Of a stretch of 45,404 bases of DNA, positions 34,227-43,049 are shown piece after piece. The position numbers and the translations under genes are program-made. This DNA is from Halobacteriaceae archaeon Tc-Br11_E2g27 (GTDB lineage Archaea; Halobacteriota; Halobacteria; Halobacteriales; Haloarculaceae). The first letter of the stretch is position 1. Every line of letters begins with the position of its first letter. The DNA is taken from positions 1 to 45,404 of the forward strand of contig LKNH01000001.1 in assembly GCA_001564135.1 (NCBI GenBank), given 5' to 3'. The notes under the pieces are model-generated. The model was not told where the DNA came from, searched no databases, and saw nothing but the letters and a program-made list of their open reading frames with translations.

Positions 34227-34334
34227 TCAGTCATCAGACTCCGGAACTAACTGGTCCGGTTCTCTTCTGAAGGTCGGGGTATTAGCAAACTCTCGAATCC
34301 GTTCCATATCGGTTTCAGTGATGTGCTCTGGCAT
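34227..34334 (-). CDS. Small acidic protein of 35 residues
   Basis: On the minus strand ATG 34334 opens a frame of 35 codons beginning MPEHITETDMERIREFAN and ending VPESDD before TGA. Composition is typically haloarchaeal, with many acidic residues and an amphipathic helix (about 8-18). A TATAAG lies 18-23 bases before the ATG. The opposite-strand frame over the same bases has no such features. Small proteins of this look are common in haloarchaea and usually unannotated; no function can be given. Confidence 0.5.
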   Translation of the reverse strand: MPEHITETDMERIREFANTPTFRREPDQLVPESDD

Positions 34335-34550
34335 CAGTACCACTAATCAGTCTTATACAGATAGTAATTGGTCGCCTGTTGGAATATCGGTTGCGCCTAT
34401 GTTGTTCCTAGATAACATGGTCCAACTAATAAGCACGTCATACCAATCAGAAAAAGGATATGATTTTGTCACCACACACTGGTTCAAACCGATTACTCAA
34501 CACAGGTAGCAACGGAATAACTATTGTACTAACCAGTAATTGATAGGACA

Positions 34551-34922
34551 ATGTCACCTGAGCCGGTACAACATGGTTCATGTGTGAATAAGTGCCATAT
34601 TATGAGAGGTTCGGGAATGGATACCTGGGAAGAAAGGGAGTTATCGGTGTATCACAGACACATACTCGCCCATCTCAGTACACACGGCGGCGCAATGAGT
34701 ACCGTACAGCTTGCCCGCGTGATAGCAAACAGTCGAGCTGGAGGAGTTGCAAGCGGAATGGTCGGTAGGGAGGGTACTCAGCCGGGAGTATTTTCTACAG
34801 ATGAGTTGCAAGAAGTCTATCTAGAGTTAGCAAGAACACACCTCCCGGTGTTGGACCGCAAAAACGTTATCAACTACTGTGACCAGAGTGGGGAGATATT
34901 ATTGGCATCCTCTCAACACTGA
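34551..34922 (+). CDS. DUF7344-like soluble winged-helix protein (divergent)
   Basis: This 123-residue protein keeps the core pattern of the neighbouring family (ELSVYHRHILAHLSTHGGAM, LQEVYLELARTHLPVLDRKN, VINYCDQSGEIL) but has no membrane segment. The usual QRKRVYVSLYQTHLP is degraded to DELQEVYLELARTHLP. The true start may be ATG 34602 or 34617, since the first residues include an unusual Cys pair. It is the most diverged of the four paralogues. Confidence 0.6.
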   Translation: MSPEPVQHGSCVNKCHIMRGSGMDTWEERELSVYHRHILAHLSTHGGAMSTVQLARVIANSRAGGVASGMVGREGTQPGVFSTDELQEVYLELARTHLPVLDRKNVINYCDQSGEILLASSQH

Positions 34923-34964
34923 CCCCACGTTGAGTGAGAGTAGCAAACCACGGAACTCCATTTT

Positions 34965-35249
34965 TTACTCGTTTTTGGCCAGATTCTCCGTATCAATTGT
35001 TTCCCAGATAGTTCCTCCCTCCTCGGTTAGCCCATATACCCGACCTTTCTTTCGGTCTTCTGAAACGAGTAAGTCGACAAGGTCTCGCTCCCGAAGGTCT
35101 TGCAAGGCTCGAGAGACGTGCGCAATGCCGACCGACTCATCAGTTGCAATCTGTGAGGGGGTTGCTGGTCCAGATGCCAGCCGTTTGAGTGCAAGAATAC
35201 GATACCGTGAACTGATTACAAAGCCAATTTCATCCCAATCTTCGGTCAT
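34965..35249 (-). CDS. Small winged-helix transcription regulator (MarR/ArsR-like)
   Basis: A 94-residue wHTH protein: FVISSRYRILALKRLASGPA (helix 1-2), TPSQIATDESVGIAHVSRAL (recognition helix region, about 30-50), LRERDLVDLLVSEDRKKGRV (wing), YGLTEEGGTIWETI. This is the usual layout of short haloarchaeal regulators. An AT-rich region with GATAAAAC about 25 bases upstream could be its promoter. The convergent neighbour ends 42 bases away. Its target is not known. Confidence 0.8.
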   Translation of the reverse strand: MTEDWDEIGFVISSRYRILALKRLASGPATPSQIATDESVGIAHVSRALQDLRERDLVDLLVSEDRKKGRVYGLTEEGGTIWETIDTENLAKNE

Positions 35250-35511
35250 AATTATTATTGTGTTGATGTTTTATCCGGCGTACGGACGAATTAGATACGT
35301 TCGATTCAATTTTGTTTATCGACAGCTTCCGGTATAGCTATTACGTTCGTTCAAAATTTGTTCGAATTTAAGCATAGTGTAGAATCTAATAAGGACTAAT
35401 TACCACACAGATTAAAATTGTATAGCTGTAACTAGCAGGCAGAACACTATTTTTTCGCCAGATAGCACAGGTCTACAAAAAGCAGTATAGCCTGCGCCAG
35501 CCGTAAATGTG

Positions 35512-35943
35512 CTACTTCGTTTGAATCTCAATGTGGTGTGAATCCTCTACGGCATGTGTTTTTGGAAGGGTTAGCGTGAGAATGCCGTTGTGCAGTGTTG
35601 CTGATGCCTTATCAGTCAGTACCGGAGCTGGGAGTCGCACCGAACGTTTCATCGTCGTGGACCGTCGCTCTTTCCGGTGATACCGCTCCCGCTCGGATTC
35701 ATGTTCTTCATCTCGGTGTGCTGTTAGCCATAGCGTCTGGTCGGTGATTGTGATCTCGATATCATCACGGTCAAAGCCTGGCAGTTCCGCCGTCACAACA
35801 AGTTCATCCTCGTCGTCAAGAATATCTACCGGAAGTCGTCGACCGGAAAGTTGTGACTGGTCGCCAGTCCACAACTGTGTCGTCTCCTCAAGTTGGTTAT
35901 TCATCTCTTCAAGCATTCGTCTGAGGTCGAATGGGGAATTCAT
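35512..35943 (-). CDS. Hsp20/alpha-crystallin small heat-shock protein
   Basis: This 143-residue chaperone has the alpha-crystallin domain at about 37-130: LPVDILDDEDELVVTAELPG, FDRDDIEITITDQTLWLTAH, the loop HRKERRSTTMKRSVRLPAPV and ATLHNGILTLTLPKT (the conserved A-x-xxNGxLxxxxPK). The N terminus is short (MNSPFDLRRMLEEM). It holds unfolding proteins as an oligomer without ATP. It is transcribed alone; a 523-base noncoding region separates it from the divergent DUF7344-type gene. Confidence 0.9.
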   Translation of the reverse strand: MNSPFDLRRMLEEMNNQLEETTQLWTGDQSQLSGRRLPVDILDDEDELVVTAELPGFDRDDIEITITDQTLWLTAHRDEEHESERERYHRKERRSTTMKRSVRLPAPVLTDKASATLHNGILTLTLPKTHAVEDSHHIEIQTK

Positions 35944-36466
35944 AGGTTTGCTGTATTGATTGCGTCAACTGATGGAGTGAGATCTAACATCGAAAGGAAC
36001 CTGTGGTCGAGGTTCGTCATTCACCAGTTGCGCATATCGATTACCGAAAACCGAAGCCAAGGTCATTGCTATACGCTGCTTAGCACTGGCTATCAGTTCT
36101 AGATGTTATAGTAAGCAGTTCTTGTCCAGGAGTAGAAACTCAATCCAACCAACAAGCAGATAGTATTCGAAAAATTGATCAAAAAGCTGGCGCGAAGTAA
36201 GAGTAACCTACTCTTAGATTGTCAGCAAGTACTCAAATAGAAGGATACTCGTACGAATGAAATAGGAAACTACGAATAACTATCCCGTAATAGCGCTCAA
36301 ATACCGTTAGGTCATAGGCTGTGATGGTATCACAACCACCGAACGGTTGCGTTGCGTACGAACAACAGGTGACTGCAAGCACGACACAAACAGGTAACTG
36401 GGAGCTTACGAAGGTACGCAAACGGGTAATGAGTACCAGACAACAGCAGCAGTCTATCAGTCCATC
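35944..36466. other. Noncoding divergent region
   Basis: These 523 bases separate the Hsp20 gene from the divergent winged-helix gene. Open frames on either strand have atypical composition and I reject them. The region holds one clear inverted repeat (36198-36216, listed separately). It probably carries both promoters, but I see no strong TATA box near either start. Confidence 0.5.
36198..36216. repeat. Perfect inverted repeat, possible operator
   Basis: TAAGAGTA and TACTCTTA are perfect eight-base arms around ACC. It lies about 250 bases from each of the two divergent starts. It could bind a dimeric winged-helix protein encoded nearby, or be the 3' end of an unseen small RNA. Confidence 0.3.
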
Positions 36467-36937
36467 ATGAACACCACAGATAACACGGACCAAACAGAAC
36501 ATCCACAACCCACGGTTGGAGAGCTAATGACCGAAGGAGAGCGAATGGCACTCAGAATGCTTGTCGAGGGAACAGTTACGTCACCATCGGTCTCAAGGCA
36601 GGGAACCATTGATTCGATATTTGATGCTATTTCCAACCCGGGCCGTCGATACGTGCTCACATATCTGCTCTGTGCTGATGATTACGTAACGATGTCAGAG
36701 CTTGTTGATTATGTGATGGCTCGCACGGACGCCTCAGCTAGCGATGGAGCGTTCAGAAAGAAGGTTACGGTGAGTCTCAGCCATACGCATCTTCCACGCT
36801 TGGATGAGGAAGGGTTCATCAAATATAACATGGAACGGCAGCTCATCATGCCAACCGACAAAACTGCGCTCGTAGACCCGTACCTGAAGTTGGCGTTGGT
36901 TCAACAACAACAACTCACCGAAGCACTTGAGAGTTGA
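36467..36937 (+). CDS. DUF7344-type soluble winged-helix protein
   Basis: This 156-residue protein has an acidic, polar start (about 1-50), then the winged-helix pattern: IFDAISNPGRRYVLTYLLCA, GAFRKKVTVSLSHTHLPRLD and EEGFIKYNMERQLI, followed by a helical tail (ALVQQQQLTEALES). No membrane segment. It is the fourth member of this local set; like the others it has the arginine-rich N-x-x-RRxxL helix start and the Y/S-L-x-x-T/C-H-L-P-x-x-D/A motif. Target unknown. Confidence 0.75.
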   Translation: MNTTDNTDQTEHPQPTVGELMTEGERMALRMLVEGTVTSPSVSRQGTIDSIFDAISNPGRRYVLTYLLCADDYVTMSELVDYVMARTDASASDGAFRKKVTVSLSHTHLPRLDEEGFIKYNMERQLIMPTDKTALVDPYLKLALVQQQQLTEALES

Positions 36938-37024
36938 ACGAACTCACCCCCACTTTTTCATACCAAAAGGGATTAACAGCAGTTGAAAATCGTGAAAAGG
37001 ACTCAGCCGGTAATTACAGATACA

Positions 37025-37720
37025 ATGGCATTACCGGACCCGCACGTTCTCATTAATTTCAAGGCCTACGATGGAACGGCAGCGAGAAATGGATTGTCGC
37101 TGCTTGAACAGATATCGACCATTCAGCAACGGACTGGCGCATCTTTTGTCGTCGCACCACAGATTGCAGACCTCTCGTTGAGTGCTAAAGAGAGTGATAT
37201 CCCTGTAATCGCTCAAGTGGCTACTGCGGGCAACAATCGAACACACAATGGACGAGTCCCAATACAAACAGTCGCAGCGAGTGGTGCTGCTGGCGTCGTG
37301 GTAAATCATCCAGAAAACGAAAGCAGTATCAGGACTATCGAGCGTGAAATTGCCGCCGCTAAAACCAGGGGTATTGAATCAATTGTTTGCGTAAATAGCA
37401 TCGAAATGGGACGTGCAGTACTCGAATTCGGACCGGATTGGTTGTTATTCGAGCGACCAGCGGATATTGCAAGTGGGACCTCGATGGCTGAGACTGCTCC
37501 GGAACGTGTCGAGCAATTTGTTTCGATGGTCGATGAGAAAGAACCAGACACGCGTGTAATGCTCGGTGGGGGAATCAGCGACGGTAAAGCGGTTGCAGAG
37601 GCATTTCGTTGTGGAGTTGATGCTGTTGGTGCGGCATCAGCATACGTTGATGCTGATAACAAGGAGGCGTGGTTATCGGAGGTTGCAAATGGAATGAACG
37701 CAATTTCAAACAACCAGTGA
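37025..37720 (+). CDS. Triosephosphate-isomerase-like TIM barrel (divergent paralogue)
   Basis: This protein of about 231 residues resembles archaeal triosephosphate isomerase. VLINFKAYDGTAARNG carries the active-site Lys, FVVAPQIADLSLSAK follows, VVVNHPENES corresponds to the catalytic His loop, WLLFERPADIASGTS holds the catalytic Glu, and VMLGGGISDGKAVAEA is the phosphate-loop side. The usual NHSE is NHPE here, and ALEPPELIG is changed to LLFERPADIA. The protein therefore keeps the Lys, His and Glu but differs around them. ATG 37025 is preferred to a TTG at 36983. It may be the cell's TPI or a specialised paralogue; the changes favour the latter. Confidence 0.72.
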   Translation: MALPDPHVLINFKAYDGTAARNGLSLLEQISTIQQRTGASFVVAPQIADLSLSAKESDIPVIAQVATAGNNRTHNGRVPIQTVAASGAAGVVVNHPENESSIRTIEREIAAAKTRGIESIVCVNSIEMGRAVLEFGPDWLLFERPADIASGTSMAETAPERVEQFVSMVDEKEPDTRVMLGGGISDGKAVAEAFRCGVDAVGAASAYVDADNKEAWLSEVANGMNAISNNQ

Positions 37721-38076
37721 GACAAGCAAGCTAATTCTATTGTATCGAGAGACTGCAACAAACCGTATCAGTGAATTAACGAAGTTGAAGGCGTTACATT
37801 GCGTTTAGAATGAAATATTTGCTCAAATACAGTGAAAGCAGTCGGTCTCTTTCAAAAGCCACCCTTTTTTCAAAGTACGGTGAGCTTTTTCGCTTGAAGG
37901 GATGGATAGTGAGGTTTCCACCGTACTGATGCCGTTTCACTTTGACAAATACCATTAAATTACCATATCATCTAGTGTTCTTACTGAGCGTGTAGTCGAA
38001 GTTACCATCTATGGATATTTGCTTACTGAAAATTGGGCGCTAATAACAAAACGACGGCTTACTGGTATCTTTTGAT
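37721..38076. other. Noncoding region before the giant surface-protein gene
   Basis: I find no gene in these 356 bases. AGTACGGT (37874-37881) and ACCGTACT (37920-37927) are inverted arms 38 bases apart, and a T6 run occurs at 37865-37870. They could mark the end of the preceding transcript. An upstream promoter for 38077 is not obvious. Confidence 0.4.
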
Positions 38077-41000
38077 ATGAGTCGAGACAAGGAGTTAACC
38101 AGAGCAGGTTATCTATCAAAAAGAAGAGGGCGAGCATGGCTCGTCCTTTTCGTTGTCGGACTGGCGATTATCGGGATGGGAGTCGTTCCTGGCGCGGTAT
38201 CGGCAACAGACTCGTCTGGCGACGCATCGCTCGACGGAACTGAGAAACTGACCGTAACAGAGGACGAATATGTTGAAGAAACAGCCATCGAAGAGACGTT
38301 CAACCTCTCGGACGCACATACGACAATTTTAGGAGATGCGACTGATTCACTTGGCCAGGGTGTTACTGGTGTTGCGAACGTCTCGGATAACGAAACGAAT
38401 GACATTGTGCTCGGTGTACCCGAAGCGGGCGTCAATGAGACTGGGGCTGTTCATCTCTTTTTCGACCCAGTGCCTGATGGGACTCTCGAAGTAGCTGACG
38501 CAAATCTAACACTCACCGGCGAAGCGGAAAATGATATGGCTGGATACGATGTCGCTTCTGCTGACATCACCGATGATGGAATCGACGAGCTTCTCATCGG
38601 TGCTCCGGGAACCGGCCCGGCGAGTGGTTCGCTGTACGTATTCTTTGGGTCCGAGCTCCAGGAGCACGCTGATGGCGAAAGCACGAATATCTCACTTGCG
38701 GACGCCTCCGCGACAATAACGGGTGAGAGCCCTGGTGATTTCTTCGGCCAATCGATTACGGCATTCGGCAACGAGTCAATGGTCACGGAGAGTGTAGAAA
38801 ACAACGAAACGACAGATGAGACTGTCGAAAGCGATGAAACTGATTCCTTCATCGGTGTTGGAGCACCCGGTGTGGACAATCAAACCGGTGCTGCGTATGT
38901 GTTTGATTCCATTCAGGCGATAGAAACGGCGGAACAGACGGCAACAAATGCAACAGTCACGTTCACCGGCGAGGAAACAGGTGACAATGCCGGCTTTTCA
39001 GTCGCAGCCGTTGAGAATTACACCGACGACGGAGACACGGTCCTTGCTGTTGGTGCACCACAGCATGATGCCGTCGGGAACGACTCCGGTGCGGTCTACG
39101 TGACAAATAACATCACAGAAGAGGAAGGTGATAGCACACTCGCGGACGCAGCGCTCACACTCGAAGGTCAGACTGCTGGTGATGAGGCTGGCTGGGCCGT
39201 TGCCGATGCTGGTGATGTCAACGGTGACGACCGGCACGATATCATCGTTGGGGCACCGTATAGCAACATGACGGGATACAATGCTGGTGCAGCCTACGTA
39301 CATTTCGCAGAATCTCACCAGGATGGCGTTCTGAGCCTTGGTGATGTCGATGCCATACTACAAGCCGATGCGCCGGATGACCTCGCAGGGTGGTCCGTCG
39401 CTGGCGCATCTTCCCTGAGTTGTGATGAACAGTACGGGGCCGTTCTGGTCGGTTCACCATCTAACTGGCAATCTCCAGATGCAGGACAAGCGGCAGGTAC
39501 TGCGTCGCTCGTGCACGGGTCAGACCTCACTGTCGAACCGGATGAGCGACCAGTGAACGTCTCTCTCACGGATGCACAGGCGACTTTTGTTGGAGAGTTC
39601 GAACAGGACCGCGCAGGTACGTCCGTCGCCGCGCCTGGTGACGTGACCGGAAACAACGATAGCGATGTCCTTGTCGGCGCACCAGGATACAACGAATCAC
39701 AGGGTGCAGTTTACGTCGTCGAAGGGGAGTGCCCAGTAGTCGACGAACCGGATGAGGAGCCAGACGAAGAGCCAGTTGACGACGCGTTCTTCGACGTGGA
39801 GATTATGGAGAAAAATGACCCAGTCGAAGCCGGTGAAACACTCGAAGTGACTGTTGGGGTTACCAACACTGGCGAAGAGGCTGGTGTGCAGGATATCCAG
39901 CTAAAAATCGGTGGTGAGCGTATTGACGTTGCGAGTGGAGTTGAACTCGACTCAGGAGAAAGCGAAACCGTTACGCTCACTTGGGATACCGACCCCGATG
40001 ATATCGGTGAGCATACCGTTGTTGTCTACAGCAAAGACGACCGCGATAAACAGCAAATTAGCGTGACCGAACCACCCACAGATGATGCGTTCTTCGACGT
40101 GGAGATAACCGAGAAAAATGACCCAGTCGAAGCCGGTGAAACACTCGACGTTACCGTCGATGTGACGAACACCGGAGACGAGGCCGGTACTCAACCAGTG
40201 TACCTGAAAATCAGTGGCGAGCGCGTAGACACATCCGAAGCTATCGAACTTGAGCCTGGTGAAAGTGAGACTGTGACACTGAACTGGGAAACTGACGCCT
40301 CCGATGTCGGTGACCATTGGGTGAAAGTTTACTCGAAAGATGACTCAGATAGGCAGCAAATTAGCGTAACCGAACCACCAGTCGAGGACGACTTCTTCGA
40401 TATTGAGATAGTCGAGAAAAACGACCCAGTCGAAGCCGGTGAAACGCTTAATGTCACGGTCGATGTGACGAACATCGGAGACGAATCTGGAGTGCAAGAC
40501 GTCCGTCTCAAAATAGGCGGAACGTATGTCGATTTGGCTGAAGATGTCGAGCTGGATCCGGATGAGAGCGAGACCCTTACACTGCGCTGGGACACCGGAG
40601 CAGCAGATGTCGGTGATCACGTCGTCAAAGTCCTCACCGAAGATGCCTACGACTACCAGAAAATTACCGTCGAAAAAGAACCGCCCGTCGGTGAGGCCTT
40701 CTTTGACGTCGACATAGTCGAGAAAAATGACCCAATCGAAGCCGGTGAAACGCTTGAGGTCACTACCGAGATTACGAATACGGGTGACGAGTCAGCCACT
40801 CAGAATATCAATCTCAAAATCGGCGGTGAGCGTATCGACATGGAAGAAGTCTCACTTGAGCCCAACGAAACTGAAACTGTCACACTGACCTGGGAAACCG
40901 ACGAAGACGACATCGGTGACCATTGGGTCAAGGTGTACAGCGATGACGACAAGGCCAAGCAACAGATTTCAGTCACTGAGCCGGATGTTGAGGAGGCATT

Positions 41001-43005
41001 CTTCGGGATAGAGGATATCACGAAAAACGACCCAATCAATGTCAATGAAACCCTGACTGTCGACGCCGTAATATCGAACAACGGCAACGAGACGGGCACT
41101 CAAAATGTCACACTCTCGATTACGGACGCCGACGGTGAAGAAATCCATACGGAATCGCAAGAGCTGATGCTCGACCCCGCACAAAATGAAACAGTCAGTT
41201 TCGAGTGGGATACTGCAGGTGTTGAAGCCGGTAACTACACGGCTACGGTGAGCACAGACGATGACGATTTCGAACAAGAATTTGCTATCGAGGATGTTGA
41301 GCCTGATGAGGCGCTCTTTGACTTAATTGATATTACGAAAAACGACCCAATTAACGTCAGTGAGACGTTAACCGTGGATGCAGTTGTCTCGAATAGTGGA
41401 GACGCAGCCGGCACACAGAATGTGACGCTCTCAATTACCGATGCCGAAGGCGAAGAAATATATACGGAATCACAGGAAGTGACACTCGACCCTACACAGA
41501 ATGAGACAGTTAACTTCGAGTGGGATACTGCAGCCGCTGAAGCCGGCAATTACACGGCTACAGTGAGCACTAATGATAGCGACATTGAGCAGGGATTCGC
41601 TATCGATGACGTGCCAGTCGACCCCGAAGAGATGGTGTTTGAGATAGATGACATCACGAAAAACGACCCAATCAACGTCAGTGAGACGTTGACTGTGGAT
41701 GCCGATATCTCGAACACGGGCGAGGCTACTGGGACACAGAATGTCACGCTTTCCATCACCGACGTGGATGGTGAAGAAGTTCACACGGAATCACAGGAAC
41801 TGACGCTCAACGCGACGGACAATGCGACAGTGAGCTTCGAGTGGGACAGTGAAAACGTCGAAGCCGGGACTTACACTGCCACTGTCAGTACTGACGACGA
41901 CACTATCGCCCAGGAGTTCGATATCGAGGAAGAGCCACTCGATCCAGCAGCGTTCGAACTTGAATTCATCGATAAGAACGACCCGATCGATGCCGGTGAA
42001 ACGCTCGAAGTAACGGTCAACGTCACCAACGTCGGTGAACAGGAAGGCACTGAAACGATCGAGTTGCTCGACTTCGACGGGAGCGTCGTCGATTCGGAAG
42101 ACGTGACACTCGGTCCCGGTGAATCCACACAAATCACACTGACGTGGGAGACTGGCGAAGGTGATGCGGGAACTGGTGACATCACCGTGCGGACCGCAGA
42201 CGGGGCGGTCAGTATTACACAGGAAGTGACCGTCGAGGAGCCAGACGAACCAGCGTTCTTCGAAATTACAGACATCACGAAGACGGACGGTGGTGAAATC
42301 GAAGTCGGGGAGACGCTGATGTTCGAGGCCACCATCGAGAATACCGGCGGCATGCAGGCCACCCAGAACGTCACGCTCTCTATTCTCGATGGAGATACCG
42401 TCATCGTCTCCGAAACGTTTGAAGTGACGCTCGATGCTGGCGAATCAGAAACTGTTACGTTGACCTGGGAGACTGAAACAGACGATGCCGGTGAGTACAC
42501 TGCGAGCGTCGACACTGCAGAGGATTCGGGCTCACAGCCTGTCACCGTTACTGAGCCACCCGCATCGACGGTTACCTTCTTCGGCTGTGGAAACGTCGAG
42601 CTAACCGGCCCTGACGAAGAGTTTCCCGCTGATGTGACGCTCCTCATCTACAACCCAGGACAGAACGAAGTGACAGAAGTCGATGAGACGCTCGAAGCGG
42701 GTGAGCGTCCAGGTAGTCCGGGTGGTCAACTCATCGGTATCGACACACCGTTTGGTATCTTCGAAAATCCCAACTTCAACTTTGACGAATTGAACTGTGG
42801 CGATTCCCAAGGACAGGCCGAGGGAGTTCCAGGTGACCCACGTGATAAAATCGACATCGAGGAGAATGGCGACGAGGAAACCGAGGAGAATGGCGACGAG
42901 GAAACCGAGGAGAATGGCGACGAGGAAACCGAGGAGAATGGCGACGAGGAAACCGAGGAGAATGGCGAGAACATGAATTCATCAGTTCCGCTACTGAGCC
43001 TATAA
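38077..43005 (+). CDS. Giant secreted FG-GAP / CARDB surface protein
   Basis: This 1642-residue protein has an N-terminal signal (about 17-42; RAWLVLFVVGLAIIGMGVVP, ending AVSA). Seven FG-GAP-like repeats follow (about 85-560; for example DVNGDDRHDIIVGAPYSN, a calcium-loop type), as in an integrin-alpha seven-bladed propeller. Nine CARDB-type Ig-like repeats of about 95-120 residues run from about 571 to 1490 (each starting F-F/L-D/E-x-x-x-I-x-KNDP). A unique Cys-containing domain and an acidic ENGDEETE repeat tail end the protein. N-glycosylation sequons are frequent. There is no PGF-CTERM anchor, so it may be released or held by the acidic tail. Probably adhesive or S-layer associated. Confidence 0.85.
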   Translation: MSRDKELTRAGYLSKRRGRAWLVLFVVGLAIIGMGVVPGAVSATDSSGDASLDGTEKLTVTEDEYVEETAIEETFNLSDAHTTILGDATDSLGQGVTGVANVSDNETNDIVLGVPEAGVNETGAVHLFFDPVPDGTLEVADANLTLTGEAENDMAGYDVASADITDDGIDELLIGAPGTGPASGSLYVFFGSELQEHADGESTNISLADASATITGESPGDFFGQSITAFGNESMVTESVENNETTDETVESDETDSFIGVGAPGVDNQTGAAYVFDSIQAIETAEQTATNATVTFTGEETGDNAGFSVAAVENYTDDGDTVLAVGAPQHDAVGNDSGAVYVTNNITEEEGDSTLADAALTLEGQTAGDEAGWAVADAGDVNGDDRHDIIVGAPYSNMTGYNAGAAYVHFAESHQDGVLSLGDVDAILQADAPDDLAGWSVAGASSLSCDEQYGAVLVGSPSNWQSPDAGQAAGTASLVHGSDLTVEPDERPVNVSLTDAQATFVGEFEQDRAGTSVAAPGDVTGNNDSDVLVGAPGYNESQGAVYVVEGECPVVDEPDEEPDEEPVDDAFFDVEIMEKNDPVEAGETLEVTVGVTNTGEEAGVQDIQLKIGGERIDVASGVELDSGESETVTLTWDTDPDDIGEHTVVVYSKDDRDKQQISVTEPPTDDAFFDVEITEKNDPVEAGETLDVTVDVTNTGDEAGTQPVYLKISGERVDTSEAIELEPGESETVTLNWETDASDVGDHWVKVYSKDDSDRQQISVTEPPVEDDFFDIEIVEKNDPVEAGETLNVTVDVTNIGDESGVQDVRLKIGGTYVDLAEDVELDPDESETLTLRWDTGAADVGDHVVKVLTEDAYDYQKITVEKEPPVGEAFFDVDIVEKNDPIEAGETLEVTTEITNTGDESATQNINLKIGGERIDMEEVSLEPNETETVTLTWETDEDDIGDHWVKVYSDDDKAKQQISVTEPDVEEAFFGIEDITKNDPINVNETLTVDAVISNNGNETGTQNVTLSITDADGEEIHTESQELMLDPAQNETVSFEWDTAGVEAGNYTATVSTDDDDFEQEFAIEDVEPDEALFDLIDITKNDPINVSETLTVDAVVSNSGDAAGTQNVTLSITDAEGEEIYTESQEVTLDPTQNETVNFEWDTAAAEAGNYTATVSTNDSDIEQGFAIDDVPVDPEEMVFEIDDITKNDPINVSETLTVDADISNTGEATGTQNVTLSITDVDGEEVHTESQELTLNATDNATVSFEWDSENVEAGTYTATVSTDDDTIAQEFDIEEEPLDPAAFELEFIDKNDPIDAGETLEVTVNVTNVGEQEGTETIELLDFDGSVVDSEDVTLGPGESTQITLTWETGEGDAGTGDITVRTADGAVSITQEVTVEEPDEPAFFEITDITKTDGGEIEVGETLMFEATIENTGGMQATQNVTLSILDGDTVIVSETFEVTLDAGESETVTLTWETETDDAGEYTASVDTAEDSGSQPVTVTEPPASTVTFFGCGNVELTGPDEEFPADVTLLIYNPGQNEVTEVDETLEAGERPGSPGGQLIGIDTPFGIFENPNFNFDELNCGDSQGQAEGVPGDPRDKIDIEENGDEETEENGDEETEENGDEETEENGDEETEENGENMNSSVPLLSL
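42859..42969 (+). repeat. 24-bp tandem repeat, 4.6 copies, encoding an acidic tail
   Basis: The unit GAGGAGAATGGCGACGAGGA + AACC is repeated four times without change (42859-42954), followed by a partial copy. Each unit adds EENGDEET. The DNA identity indicates recent slippage expansion, so copy number probably varies between strains. Confidence 0.9.
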
Positions 43006-43049
43006 CAGTCGGTCCGACAACGTTTTTCGAGAGATAACAGTCGATAGCA

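Noticed and set aside
34168..34509. Plus-strand open frame of 113 codons
   Set aside because: Composition is atypical and the minus-strand 35-codon ORF over the same bases is better supported.
36101..36125. TATAGTAAGCAG as a second MITE end
   Set aside because: Only the first seven bases resemble the element at 30901; no matching second end or hairpin follows.
39787..42570. Repeated DNA considered as a mobile or satellite repeat
   Set aside because: The repeats are in frame and correspond to CARDB protein domains of one gene.
41871..42647. Minus-strand open frame of 258 codons under the CARDB repeats
   Set aside because: The Ser/Val-rich sequence is the antisense mirror of an acidic repetitive gene; such frames are common and have no start signals.
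42859..42969. Tandem repeats considered as a CRISPR array
   Set aside because: The repeats are head-to-tail without spacers, in frame in a coding sequence and encode an acidic tail.
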